Of a DNA stretch of 64,000 nucleotides, positions 1 through 11,889 are shown one piece after another; the first letter of the stretch is position 1; each line of letters starts with the position of its first letter. The notes beneath the pieces were generated by a model. That model worked only from the letters and a program-made list of their open reading frames with translations, had not been told where the DNA came from and made no database searches. The stretch is from Ceraceosorus guamensis (Eukaryota > Basidiomycota > Exobasidiomycetes > Ceraceosorales > Ceraceosoraceae): positions 202,916 through 266,915 of the forward strand of contig NW_020290018.1 in NCBI RefSeq assembly GCF_003144195.1, given 5' to 3'. Both the position numbers and the translations under genes were made by a program.

Positions 1-69
1 CATTCGCACGGTTCCCTGTCTGCCTGCGATACCTGCTTCGTCCCATCCTATCAAATCTCTTCTCACACA

Positions 70-1950
70 ATGAAGGCAGTAGGCATCGCCACCGCCGCAG
101 CGGCATTCGCTGCTGGTGTCTCATCCACGGCAGCATACGTCGTGCCGGGTGGAAGCTTCGAAGGGCAACCCCTGTTTGGCAAGCTGCCCAACAAGTCTTC
201 TCAGGCACACGTCATCCGCGATGCTCCGGGCGGGAGCGTCAAGCTGCCCCTGTACACGCACAACAAGCGCGACAGGAACAATGTGGAAGAGACGAAGAAG
301 TTTGCCATTGCTCAGGGCGAGCTTGTTCGCAAGAAGTGGGCCAAGTACACTGCTGAGGAGCAAGAAGAACGCGAAAAGCTGGGCAAGAGACAGACCATCG
401 GTTTGACCGGCTACAGCGCTGATGTGTGAGTGTCCGGCGCGCAACGGTTGCCGCTTGGCCCATTGCCACTCGTCACTCACGCCGTCCGGTTTGCGCCACT
501 CCGTACCTATTCTAGCTCCTACTATGCTCAAGTTTCCATCGGCACGCCTCCCCAAAACTTCGTGACGATTTTGGATACCGGGTCGGCGGACTTTTGGGTT
601 GCAGACTCGGAGTGCACTAACCAGCAATGTCAAGGATCCGCGCTCTTCAATACCGCAGCCAGCAGCACTTATCGTGGCAGCGACACAGCCTTTCAGATTC
701 AGTACGGCATCGGCGCCGTGCGCGGCACGCTGGCTGCAGACACGGTCTCGCTGGCCGGCTACGTCGTTCAAGACCAAACATTTGCTATCATTGATCAGCT
801 TGCTGAGGGTACCCTCAACGCTCCAGCTTCGGCTTTGATGGGCATGGGCTTCGAGACCTTGGCTTCGAGCGCAGCCACACCATTTTGGGAGGTTTTGGCA
901 CAATCCAACAAGCTCAGTCAGCCTTTGTTCACTTTCCAGCTGCGTCGCAACAACAACAACCCGACTGTGATTAGTGGCACCACTCTTGCAAGCCAGTTGC
1001 AGCCTGGTGGCGTCTTTACATTGGGCGAGCTTGACAGCAACCAATACACTGGCGACATTACATACACTTCCCTCACCTCTCCAGCTTACTGGACCATCCC
1101 CATCGATTCGTTCAACGTGAACGGTCAGACGACCTCGGTCTCCAGCGGCTCCAACACCGCTGCCATCGACACCGGAACAACTCTGATTGCTGGACCCGTC
1201 TCCGCCATTCGTGCTCTTTACAACCAAATTCCCAACTCGCAGGCCGTGCAGATGGATGGTGGTGGCGACTCGTTGTACTGGGTGTACCCATGCAACACCG
1301 ATGTCAGCGCTGCTCTGACCTTTGGCGGCAAAACGTGGAACATCAATCCGCTCGACTTCAACTATGGCCTGTACGGCAACCGTGAGTAGCAGGGGGTGTG
1401 AACGGCTGGGATTGCGTTCATTGACGCTTTGCTCCCTCTCCTCTGCGCCACAGGTGGATCTACGCAATACTGCCTCGGAGCCTTCTTTGCCACAGACCTC
1501 GGTGGACAAGGTCCTCAATGGATTGTCGGCGATGCTTTCCTGAAGAACGTCTTTTCCGTCTTTGAGTCCAACCCAGCACGCGTCGGTTTTGCAGCGCTGC
1601 GAGGTGACAATGCCCAGGCTGTCGCCACGACATCCGGAGCAATCCAGTCCGCGGGCGCGGCCGCCGCTACCGTTCCTCGAGCTTCGGCCACGTCGAGCGC
1701 AACGGGTGCGCCTGCAGGAGATCTACCCACCCAGACCAACTCCATCACTGGCATCGTTGGCGGCTCCGGTCTGCCCACGCCTGTTGCCGGCTCCGCTTCC
1801 CCAACCGGCTCGGCCAGCTTGATCTCTGGCAGCAACGTGTCCAGCGGCGGAGGCAGCGGAAACGGTGCCGGCTCACGCACTGCCACCAGTGCGACCCTCG
1901 GCGCTCTGGTCATTGGCGCCGTGGCCGGAATGGCAATGGTCCTGGCTTAG
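70..1950 (+). CDS. Secreted pepsin-family (A1) aspartyl protease
   Basis: Three exons (70-425, 516-1381, 1454-1950) give a 572-residue aspartic endopeptidase. Residues 1-22 form a signal peptide (alanine-rich core). A charged propeptide follows and ends at Lys-Arg 106-107, a Kex2-type processing site. The two catalytic motifs are intact: DTGS with Asp139 and DTGTTL with Asp337. The flap region and the IVGDAFL segment typical of pepsin folds are present. After the catalytic domain comes a Ser/Thr/Gly/Ala-rich stalk of about 120 residues and a hydrophobic C-terminus, which suggests cell-surface retention by a GPI anchor or a membrane segment, as in yapsin-like proteases. Both introns have GTGAGT donors and keep phase. 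The ATG at 70 was chosen because it directly precedes the signal peptide. The family call is firm; substrate and anchoring are inferred. Confidence 0.93.
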
Positions 1951-2228
1951 TGTGGGCGTTTGACGGAAACCCCGCACGTCCGCGTGACCTTTTGCGATCT
2001 CTTTGCCCTCCACCTTTTGATTGTTTGCGATTGGAACATTAGCCATCTCTTTTCCTGCACTGCATGGATTTGCACATGTTCGAATTCCGCGCAGGTCTTC
2101 ACGTGTAATGACGATGCAATGTACATTTTTGAATTACAATGAGCCCGGCTTGCGGTCTCGGTGCCGAACCACGGCGCTGCCATCGAGACTGGCTGAGCCC
2201 AGCCGTGGTGCTCACTTTCCAGCTACGA

Positions 2229-2688
2229 TCATCTCAAAGGAGGCGGCCGGCTAGCTGCGCCGCTTTGAGGCACTTGCGACTGAGAAGGAGGCGAAACAGG
2301 CTCGCCAAGCGGTGCCGAGGGCTTACGCTGTCCGCCCGTCAAGTCCTCAAATGCCTTCTTCTTGCCAGCTTCGTAGCCGGTATTGATACCTAACACATAT
2401 GTGCTGCGCAATCACGAAGTCTGGTGGTCAGTCAAACATATGAGCCATGCTTTCGCGGTAGCCTTATGGGTGCTAGCCTCGCGCACGCCCGCGCAGCAGA
2501 GGAGGGGGCAAGGCGAAACGCACGACTCACACGCCGCCCACACACGTGGTTAGGAAGAGCAAGGTGCGATTGCTCCAGAGTTGTTTGGGAGGCGTGCGAG
2601 GCGGAGGCATCTTGATGCCACCTGAACCGGTAGGCTGCTGCTGCGCTCTTTGGGAACGATGATGGGGCCCAGCAGCAGCACCTGGCAT
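2229..2688 (-). CDS. Small single-pass membrane protein, function unknown
   Basis: A two-exon gene of 110 residues (exon 1 2688-2531, exon 2 2403-2229). The intron has a GTGAGT donor and a GCAG acceptor, and it splits a hydrophobic helix that becomes continuous only after splicing. The N-terminal 40 residues are polar and rich in Gln, Pro and basic residues. A membrane helix at about residues 43-60 follows (LLFLTTCVGGV joined to TYVLGI), then a basic-acidic stretch (EAGKKKAFEDL) and a Pro/Ser-rich tail. The size and the helix followed by positive charge resemble small mitochondrial inner-membrane proteins, but I do not recognise the family. It is convergent with the upstream protease, whose stop lies 278 nt away. 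Support comes from phase closure, the reconstituted helix and a good start context. There is no homology in hand. Confidence 0.6.
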
Positions 2689-3824
2689 GATGCTGTGTGG
2701 AGCGCGCGTGGATGTTGCAGGGCTATGGTATAGCTAGCTGCTGCGACGCTTTTGAGCTGTCCTTGCTATGCCGTGTCCGACACCGACTGCTGGCTGGCTG
2801 ACACAGCGTTCGGTTCCGATCGCACCGTGTGCGCGTTTCAGAGGGGAGGATGCTGTTCGAACGTGATACGTGCGCCCAACTTTGTGCTTGTTCGTGGATT
2901 CTTACTCGAGCGAGACCCGCACGCACAGCCGGGCGCTGCTTGTCTTTGATCCCGGTTTCGCCGATGAGGTGGGAGACCCTGAGCGTCCGTAGATGAGACT
3001 TGACTGAAGAAGGAGCAAAGGTGAATTCACGATTGCAGATCGAAGCGTACGCGGCCACGCTAGGAGGCAGGCAGGCACGGGCGTGCTTGGTGAATCGCAA
3101 GTCGTGAGTGAGTCTACAGCTGCCTATAATTCAAATTGACACGATGAAAGTGCGATGTGCGTAGTGATCGAGTACCTAACATACCATGCAGAACACATGC
3201 GAGTCACGAGCAGCAAGGCTTCTCGGCATGGACGCGCAAATACGACATCAGCAGCGCGGACATCTATGGCAGCCGCGGCGAACTTGGTTCAGATCACTAA
3301 CGCGATGCGACATGCGGCGACGGGCGGCTTACGTGTGTGTAGATTCGCGGAAAATTCAAATTGTGAATATGACGGTTCGAATTCAGACATTTCAAAACAC
3401 GTGCGGCACGTACGGCACAGCTCGATCGGAGATTAACAACCTCCACTTAGTCTTGATCAGGCCGACTTCGTCCAAACAAAGCGCCATCACCGACCTTCGC
3501 CCTGCTAGGATAGATGTGTTGTGCGGCCCTGGAACGCCGGCCCAGATAGCGTGCATTGATGTGCGTACTCATGACTGACTGTGTGTGATGGAAGTGCGCT
3601 GCGATGTGGAGGGAGGGACGCTAGTTAGGTGCACCTCACCGGTAGGATGACCACATCCACGCGCTTTCGCAGGTGTTGGCGAATCGAGCACAGCATGAAT
3701 CAACCGCACATAAGAAGGCTTGAAACCATCTCAAATCATGCTGGCCCCCACATATCACAGCTTTTCTGTACGCAATACACCACTACACACCTTTGACACT
3801 TCTAGACCCGACCTCATCCACACC
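2689..3824. other. Gene-free intergenic region with divergent promoters
   Basis: This stretch lies between the start of the small membrane protein (-) and the start of the dehydrogenase (+), so it should hold both promoters. The open frames inside are short, unlike any family I know and lack coherent splice structure. It contains AT-rich patches with near-palindromic words (AATTCAAATTGTGAAT near 3353-3370). No gene is supported. Confidence 0.5.
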
Positions 3825-4932
3825 ATGGTAAGGCTTCACCGGGCTAAGCTTTCGAGATGCGAAGAGTGGTAGTATTGCCGTTTGTCTGACCCGCTCCTCC
3901 TCTTGCTCCTCCCAGACCGCACCAAGCAAAGTCTTTTTCATCACCGGAGTTTCCAGCGGTTTTGGCAAGGTGAGCGTCTCAAAGCGCTGCTGCCACTCTT
4001 TGCTCTAACCCTGTCGGTTCCTGATCAAACTCTCGCGCTCTTCTACGCATAGGAATACGTCATCCACGCGCTTGCAAATGGCCACAAAGTGGTGGCAGCG
4101 GGTCGAACGGGATCCAAGCTCACCTTTCCCGGAGCTACAGCGGACAATTTTTTGGGCGTGGATGTGGATGTGACGAGCACGCCAAGCACCAAAGCTGCTT
4201 TCAAGGCTTCCCTGGACAAGTTTGGCAGGCTGGATGTGGTGTGCGCCAACAGCGGCTACGGTCTGTCGGGAGAGTTTGAGAGCTTGACGGAGGAGCAAGT
4301 GCAAGAGCAGTTCGATGTCAACTTTTTCGGCGTCACAAAGACCGTCAGGGAAACGTTGCCGATCTTGAGGCAACAAAAACCTGCCGGAGGCGTCATTCAG
4401 GTCGTCACTTCCATCGGTGGGCAGATTGGCGTGCCCACCTACACTGCGTACACCGCTTCCAAGTGGGCATGCGAAGGTTTCATCGAGTCGTTGGCAAAGG
4501 AGACGGATCAGAAGCCTGAATGGGGCATCAAGTACACTCTCATCGAACCTGGAGGATTCAGGTGGGTATGCGCCCTTCAGGTCGAGCGTGTCTGAAGTGC
4601 TCATGTTCATTCTTCAACTCTTCCTCGCTTGTAGGACCGAGTGGGCTGGTAAGAACATGAAGTTCAACGATCAGCAAGCCAAGCACTCGGATTACAGCCA
4701 TGTCAATAGCAAAGAGAATGCCAGCAAGAGGCACGGAAAGCAACCTGGTGATCCAGTCAAGGGTGCCATCGCATTCTACAACTTGGCACTCGAAAAGGAG
4801 CCTCCTTTGCGAGTCATCCTTGGTAGCGACGCCCATGCTGCGTTGACCAACAAGCACAAGGTGGACTCGGAGCGCGCCAAGAAGTGGGAGCACTACACGT
4901 TGAATACCGACGTAGACGGCTACAAGGCTTAG
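3825..4932 (+). CDS. Short-chain dehydrogenase/reductase (classical SDR)
   Basis: Four exons (3825-3827, 3916-3969, 4053-4561, 4635-4932) encode 287 residues. The first exon is only the ATG, followed directly by a GTAAGG donor. This start is preferred because it adds the beta-strand and the nucleotide-binding glycine motif TGVSSGFG (residues 11-18), without which the Rossmann fold would be headless. Other classical SDR signatures are NSG at 85-87 (variant of NAG), the catalytic Ser139 and Tyr152-x3-Lys156 in YTASK. The length fits a single-domain NAD(P)-dependent oxidoreductase, presumably cytosolic. The substrate cannot be read from sequence. The gene is convergent with the amidohydrolase downstream; the two stop codons are about 110 nt apart. 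Confidence 0.93.
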
Positions 4933-5043
4933 AGGACTCTGATATCATTTGGCAAGTCTTAACTTTTGCATGACGACGAATGCAAGTTTAAAACAACCCC
5001 AGCAAGCGCCCCGATTGTGATGTGGTGCATTGCAAATGTGAAG

Positions 5044-7723
5044 CTACCGCTGAGTTGAAGCGTAGACCACGTGGCCATCTACTAGCGTATAGAGCACCTG
5101 AGCGGCCCGCAGCTGACTTGGCGACGTCCTGCCCTCATCCATGACATCTCTATCAAACACGACCAGATCAGCCCGAAAATTGGGATGTATAGCGCCGCTG
5201 ATGTGTTCCTCAAATTGCGCATGTGCCGCTGCTCTCGTGAAGCCGTGCAAAGCTTGGGCGCGAGTGAGTCGCTCCTTCGGAAACCTGTTGAAGGCGAAGG
5301 AACGAGGTCAGCCTTCAGCGCCAGAAGGCGTTTGAGGAACAGGGCCCACACTCTCGCTCACCACCCTTTTGAGCCGTGCGGAGAGTGGCCCTGCGAGTCG
5401 AGGCGTGTGATGGCAGAGTACAAGCCGTGCATAGGATTAGGAAGCTCGACGGGAAAGTCAGAGCCCAGCGCGAGTAGCCCGCCGGCACTGCAAGAAGAAC
5501 AAGGCATCAATGAGCATACACTCGCAACATGCGTTACGGAGGGCAGCTCGGTCAATCAGGCTCACCTGAGTACAGACTGCCACGCATATGCGCCTCTGGA
5601 CCTCTCTAGACCAATGCGATGCTCCACATAGCCCATGTCGGAGGTGCAATGCGTCGGCTGCATGCTAGCAATGACTCCGAGCGAACCAAAGCGAGCCGTG
5701 TCGTTCAAGCGCAACAGTTGAGCGTGCTCGACTCGCGGTCTCAGATCTTTGCCCTCGTGCGCCGATGAAGTGAGGACTGCCTCGTACGCGTCGAGCACGA
5801 TGGAGTTTGCACGATCACCGATCGCGTGCGTTGCGACTTGCCAAGCTGCATCCACCCAATGCTGAATCAGAGGTTGTACATCAGCCTCGGGTATTAAGAG
5901 CAAACCGTTCGAGGCCGGCCGATCAGCGTAGGGGTCCCACATTGCGGAGCCCCAAGATCCAAGCGCGCCATCTGCGAACAGCTTGACGGTTCGCACGGTC
6001 AGACGATTTGAGGCGCTCGGCGACGGCAATAGAGGGAAACCACGACGTGCAGCTTCGTCGCTGCATCTCGCACTGTTCGCAGGACAAGCCAGCATGCCGT
6101 AGATTCGCACCGCGAGGCTGCCCTGAGCGTCTCTTTTCCGCAAAAAGTCCAAGGTATCCAGATCCGCAGCCGCGTCGCCGACTGAAGTGATGCCAACTTC
6201 GAGAAGAGAGCGCTGAGCGGCGCTCAGGTACCGAGATCTGTCCTCATCTGTCCAAGAAGGAATGACGGCGTCTAGTGGTCGCGAAAAGTGTCAGCTGTGT
6301 GACTTGCGGCTCGCGATCGAAAAAGTACCCGAGCATCATGCTCACAGGCAAATTCCATAGCGCGGTCGATCAGTATGCCCGTAGGTGAGCCGTCTGGCGC
6401 ACGCACCACCAGACCTCCTGGCACGTCCTGGTCGGGTCGGGGGAACCGAGCACCTCTTTCAACATCTGCAAGGGCGCGAGGCGATAACCAGAGCGCGTGC
6501 ACGTCGACACGTCTCAGGCTGATCCGACGATTTGCCAACAGGCGCGAGGAGGCCAAATCGGACTGCGGTAGCAGAAAAGGACGCATGGCTTGACATGAAC
6601 ATCGCTACTCGGAAAATTTGTAGCGCTCTACTTGAACTACTCACCGCAGCTGGAAAGATGGGTGGCGACCACCGGGTTTGATCCCATCCAAGACCTTCAA
6701 TCCACAAATCCTCATCAGCTAGCACGTCAGGTCGAGCCTCAACGTAATTCTCGACCCGTTCAATGATTTCTATCCCGAATGAAGTTCGCAGATGTAAGCG
6801 TATGCCACGCATGCATGCGATTTCGTTGCGAGGTCGATTCCTCACCCTGCACTGAGGATGCTCCCACGAGATTGACAGACGAGATGGACCAGCCAAGCTC
6901 GAGTACATGGCCATGAGCATCCTGAAGCCCTGGCAGCATGCATTGATTGGGCTATCGCGAAAAGAGAGGGGAGGTCAGCTTGCTATGCTCTCACTTGCGG
7001 ATGCCCGACAATGCCGATGACTCACGGCACTTCCTGACGAGCCTAGCACTGGCCAGGCTTGACCAGCCATTCTCGCCCCGCCTTTTGCAGGCAAGCACCA
7101 TGACTCGCTGCGCCAAGACTCACCCCCAGCTCTCTGATATCGCAAGGCTTTCGAGCTCGCCTCTTGCCTTCGCACCAAGTGTCCACGTCTGTTGCTGAGC
7201 CTACTCGAGCTATCTTTCCCTTCTCCACAACCACACAGAGATGGGCTTCGGCCTGCGCATCCTTCGTATTCGCGCTGGAGGGAGAAGTGTAGATGGCTGG
7301 ACGAGGTGCTGGGCGGAAGGATCTCCAAGATCGCAGCACCTTGCTTCCCACTCCGTCCGTCTCCGAGTCATATGGAGGAAGTGGAGCAGCACCAGGGCTG
7401 CAAACGGCGTACCCAGCCTTGGGATCCACTCCGCTGAGATCACGTGGCCAAGGCGAAGGCGCTACGGCGTGAATGGCCGAGTCAACGCCATCCAATACGA
7501 TCTTAAATGGAGCGAGAATGCTGTCCCTTGCTGGAGTACTTGGCGACCGAGAGGCGCTGTGGGCGTACCACATGGCTGCCAAAAGCGCTAGGAGACCTAC
7601 GCTGCGCAGGAGACGGGGCAGTAGTGGGATCAGAGGTGGCTCGTCGAAGGATTGCTCATCGTCGTCGCGAACTTTTCCGGTCGTGGCCTCCAGGGGCAGG
7701 GATTTGGGCTGTGGAGTCGACAT
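5044..7723 (-). CDS. Membrane-anchored YtcJ-type amidohydrolase (amidohydrolase family 3)
   Basis: Seven exons (7723-7124, 6951-6846, 6769-6645, 6562-6346, 6271-5566, 5487-5362, 5284-5044) encode 706 residues, with phase closing at every junction. The protein has an acidic N-terminus and one membrane helix at about residues 38-55, then a metal-dependent hydrolase of the YtcJ group. Visible signatures are LPGLQDAHGH with the metal-binding His213-x-His215, the strand RRVDVHALW, the catalytic-lysine region KLFADGALGSWG, HAIGD, and GSDFPVE near the C-terminus. Such enzymes hydrolyse C-N bonds in small amides or cyclic compounds, but the substrate is unknown. The helix before the catalytic domain suggests anchoring with the enzyme in the ER lumen or outside the cell. 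The frame is open upstream to 8092, but the ATG at 7723 is the first that gives a sensible N-terminus. It is divergent from the DUF1776 gene. Confidence 0.9.
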
Positions 7724-8678
7724 AGCCAGACGAGAACCACTAATGTAGTTCAAAGCTGCAAAGGAGGGACAAAGCGATTTGCAAGGCGACGGTTTGGCAG
7801 ACACAGACTCGACTGCGGTTGGAAGAGACAAGCTGACGGGGTCACTGGCCTGCGAGCGGATGCAAAGTGGAGGAGGAGGGCGCGTCAAGGGTATAGGCCG
7901 AGACGGTGCACGAGGAGGAGGGCGGATGGATGCTAGGATGGCGATGCAAGGCAAGCTTCCGCTCTTGGAGCACACACGCGAATTTCTGATTTTTGCCTTT
8001 ATGTTGTGAAAGGCGCGCCAGTCTGGAGTCCGAGGTTCAACAGGCGCCGCGGGCGATCCCGACGCGGGTGCATGGCGCCCGCACGTGACCATACTGCATG
8101 GGCCACCACCTGGCGCGTGATAGGGCGCTGACGTCTTGCATGGTTGCTCAGCGCGAGCCGAGGGTGCGCAGAGGTGGCTGATGGGTGCTGTGTTACCTGG
8201 AGCTGGAGACCGGTGCGGTGAATGCGTGGCGTGGAGCTTGAATCAGATGCAGCATTGCGCAGCCGGCAGCGCGCGCCCCACATGCGCAGCTATAGCATAC
8301 ACGCGCGCTGCTGTTTATTAATTGTGCGTGGCCGGGTGCATCGGCTGATTGATCGATAACGCAAGGTGCGCCTCACGACATCGTTGCGCGCGAGCAGCGG
8401 TCGCGGTCACGAGTGCGCGCCAGCAAAGGCGAGGACTCCACCTTGTCAAGTCCTGAGTCGTGACAACAGCGCACTACTCAAGACTCGACTCGCGACTCTA
8501 CGCAGCAGCTATCCAGAGAAACACGACGGGGGCCAATCCTTGAGACCCAACACTCGCAACCTTTCTTTCAGACTGGCCGCCTTGCTCCAAATGGCAGCCC
8601 TGTCCTGCACGACGGCCAGAGTCATCAGTCTCCGGAGCTAATCCAATCCCTTACACCTTGCTCTCTAGCACTGGCGCC
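7724..8678. promoter_or_regulatory. Shared divergent promoter region, amidohydrolase / DUF1776 gene
   Basis: This 955-nt stretch separates two start codons pointing away from each other, so it must hold both promoters and 5' leaders. It is GC-rich with G-rich runs near 7868-7930 and an AT-rich patch near 8313-8325. No coding frame here is supported. I cannot identify specific factor sites with confidence. Confidence 0.5.
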
Positions 8679-10977
8679 ATGACATCCACGTCGAACGAGC
8701 ATGCACTGGGTATGCAGTCTCTCCACGAGTTGGACGAATGGCTCAGTAGCAACCTGCCAAATGTGGTGAGTCTGGCGCTCGTCCGTCTTCAGGTCACTGT
8801 CGAGGAGTACCATTTGAGGCTCTAGCTTAATCCCCACACTACGCTCTGTCCGCAGCACGCCTTGCCACAGAAGGTTACCAACTCGATTCACGAATATACC
8901 ACGATTCTCTACACTTCATTGACCCAATACGGTCCACCATCGCTGCCCAACATCCCGTCGCTTCCCAGTCTACCTGACTTCGTAGCTGGTCCTTCCAAGC
9001 CTGCACCTCCACCGCCTCCACAGTCCATCACGGATCGCCTGGCGCGATGGTGGAGCGATCATCCCCATGCTATCGTGCTGCTTAGCGTGGGCGCAGGTGT
9101 AGGGTTGAGCGCCGCTGCTGGATACGCCTTTTACGCAAGAAGTGATGGGCCGGTTCGAGGCCCAGAGATCAGGAATGGCAGACGCGCAGAGGCCGTGGGT
9201 GAGTCTCGCACATCGGAGTTGGTCTAGCGAGGCAATATGCGCCGCCTCGTAGATTTCACACTAACATGCACATCTCGAATATTCAGTGGTACTGGGAGGT
9301 GATACGCCTCTCGGGGAGCAGCTCACGATCACTCTTTCAGCCCAGGGCTTCATCGTCTTGCCGACGCTCGCTTCCAGCGCCTCCCAAGCGGCCTTCACGC
9401 GGCAGGTGCGACCCTCTTCGCAGGGGTACGTTAAGCCTTTATTACTCGACACCTCGTCGCGGGATCATACTGGCACCGTCGAAACTATGAAAACCGCTCT
9501 CAAGAGCGCTTTGGAGCTCAAATGGCCTTTGACAGGAGCAGGCGATCCCTTCGCCAGGGCCGGAGAGCGTGTCAGGCTCTCAGGCGTCATCAATGCCCTA
9601 AGCTGGGACGAGCGAGGTCCTAGCGACGACAATGGACGCCAGCTTGCCCCTCAAATCGAACAGTATGTCTCGCTTCCCTTTGCTGCCCTTCACGCCCTCG
9701 TATCGACACTGCGAAGTCCGGTGGATGGCCGATGGGCTGAGCACCCTGCAACGGTTCTCACCTTGGTGGCGCCAAAGCTTTCTACGCCTGGTGCAGCCTC
9801 CGTCACAAGGGCAGCTGCTCTCGAGTCCATGCGCTCGCTAGCTCACGCTTGCGCAAAATCCCACGGCACGCAGTCCCGTGTGATTCGGTGCGCGACGCTC
9901 CAGATCGCGCCGCTTCGTTCTACGTCCGAATCAAGCGGCACATCTCGCGCACCCAAACGTACGACCATCAACCCGCGTGGAGAGACCATACCCTCCACCA
10001 AGACATCACAGGTGCTGGCAGACCCAAACGACGATCTGTCCATTCTGTCCAAGACTACGGCACGTCTCCTCTTGTTACCCACCTCAACACGCTGGAAGTC
10101 CTTCTACGTTGTCGGTCCAGCGCTGCGCACGAGAATGACGAGCTTCTTGACTTCACGCGCCCCTGAGCATACGTTGCACTGGCTGCGCCATGTGCTCGTC
10201 GGTGCACCGGGCACAATCTGGAATCACTCGGTTGCTGTCTCCGCGCGCTGGATATCCGCTTTGCGGCAGCTTGGCCCTCGGCTGGGCTTCGGAGGCGGCA
10301 CACCAAGACGGCAGCCCGCTTTCGGTCCTGGACCAGGTCCTGTAAGCAATTCGCATAGCCGAACGTCCATAGGTCGTGCAGGGCCCGCGTCTGGTGCAGC
10401 GAGCGGAAGCACCTCAAGCGGTAGAGGGCGCTCTCACAGCTCGTCTGGAGCACGCAAGACGGCCAGGCCAGCGTCCACCCACAGCGCCACTGCGAGCAGC
10501 GAGGAGGATTCCAATGGACCGTCCAGCAGCAATGGAGCGGCGGGCATGGAAAGCTCCGGACTCTTGAGCAGCGTTCCCAGTAGCGCTTTTGGTGACGGAG
10601 ACCACCTCAGCACTCAGGGCGTCGAAAGTCCAACGCTGAGCTCGCGAGGTCCTAACAGCCCGCACTGGGTTCCGGCGAGTGCTAGCAATGCAGACGCTTC
10701 CGAAAGCTCTGTCTTTGAAGACTACGCAGGCACGACACCTAGCGCCAGCAGGGTGGCTTCATCGTCGGGGTTCCATTTGCCTAGCGAAGCGTCAAGCAGG
10801 CACGGTGCAGCTCATGCAGAAGAGGGACCTTGGATGGGTCCACCGAGCAGGGAGGCTCCCAGTCCGCACTTGGATCCGCATCAGGGAACCCGCTCAGGCA
10901 TCGATAGCCCACTGGGTCACAGTTGGGTCGCTCTGGGCCAATCAGAGACTGAGCACGGATCGTCTGCTCCGCGCTGA
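8679..10977 (+). CDS. DUF1776 family protein (SDR-like fold, membrane-anchored)
   Basis: Three exons (8679-8765, 8856-9198, 9287-10977) encode 706 residues. The N-terminal region is helical, followed by a Pro-rich linker (residues 70-85), a single membrane helix at about residues 101-122 and a Rossmann-like strand with a degenerate glycine turn (VLGGDTPLGE, about residue 145). This is the arrangement of the fungal DUF1776 family: an SDR-like domain apparently lacking a standard cofactor motif and the Tyr-x3-Lys pair. From about residue 460 the chain is a long Ser/Gly/Pro-rich, low-complexity tail that is probably disordered. Yeast relatives are linked to mitochondria, so a mitochondrial or ER membrane location is likely, but the function is not established. 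Both introns close phase. Confidence 0.82.
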
Positions 10978-11889
10978 CCAATACGCCTAGGGTGTCTGGC
11001 TTCGCTTTTCCACTCGAGGTTTGCAGACTTTGCATCTCTTCTGTATTCACTCTCCTCTTGCTGTCTCTTGATTGCTTCCTTCACTGTACTCTCTTGGACT
11101 TCAGTATGCATGACCTCGGCCCTTGACTTTGCTACGGCGGCCCTGCTTACTGACACGCAAAATAGCGAAGGCCCCCTCTGGTCAAGCTCCTCTGAGGCGG
11201 TGGCAACGAATGAGCGCCACATATGAAGCAGCCTATCCTGCTGCGCAGCACAAGTGCCAGTTGGATGTAAGTTTCTCAGAGTTGATCCTCCGCCCAAGAA
11301 GGTAGCCGGCCGTGGCATATTAATTGCGTTCTCAGATTCACTGCCGTGGTAGGAGCCAAGCCGCTTTGAGTCAAATGGTCTTGAGCTTCATGACCGCTCT
11401 GTACGCCCAAACACGTGACCACTGGATGGCAGCCTCTCGCAGACTGCGATCGCGATTCACACGCGCGGTTGCTCGAGCCACGCCACAGCAGCAGCTAGCC
11501 TGGGCCGCCGTCATCAGTTGCCCGCATGCCAGGGAACAGCAGCAGGCAGGACACCGTGCAGTCGCGAGCCGGAAGGTGCGCCTGTCGTGCGTGACGACGT
11601 CTGCCTCGTTCTGAACATCACCTTCACTTCGCACTCATCAGACTTGATACCCGAGCACGCATTCACTTAGCACGGCTTGCGCGATCAACAAAGCGCAAGA
11701 AGGTCTCCACTCGACTGTTCGGGTAAGCGACTGTACTGCTCCGACCTTTGGCATCCCAGACGCACTTTTGCCGCCTGCATCACAGCAGGCCAAGGTCAAG
11801 TCACAAGTCTGAGTCGGCTTCTTAATTACGATCGATACTGGTGCGAGCTTTACCCCCGCCCGCTGGCATCATACTCCCACCCGCCCACA
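10978..11889. other. Intergenic region between DUF1776 and otubain genes
   Basis: About 900 nt with no gene I can support. One reverse-strand frame (11318-10917, 133 codons) has a charged helical C-terminal half but overlaps the end of the upstream gene and matches no family I know. An AT-rich patch near 11820 and a pyrimidine-rich leader sit just before the otubain start. Confidence 0.4.

Noticed and set aside
121-1518. 465-codon open frame antisense to the aspartyl protease
   Set aside because: It lies opposite a gene with intact catalytic motifs and spans its introns. The composition is that expected of a shadow frame in GC-rich coding DNA, and it resembles no family.
3370-3392. tRNA-like GGTTCGAATTC word
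   Set aside because: It resembles a T-loop, but the 70 nt upstream give no acceptor, D or anticodon arms that pair.
10917-11318. 133-codon reverse-strand frame between the DUF1776 and otubain genes
   Set aside because: Its C-terminal half looks helical and charged, but it overlaps the end of the DUF1776 coding region and matches nothing I recognise. It is not strong enough to call without transcript data.
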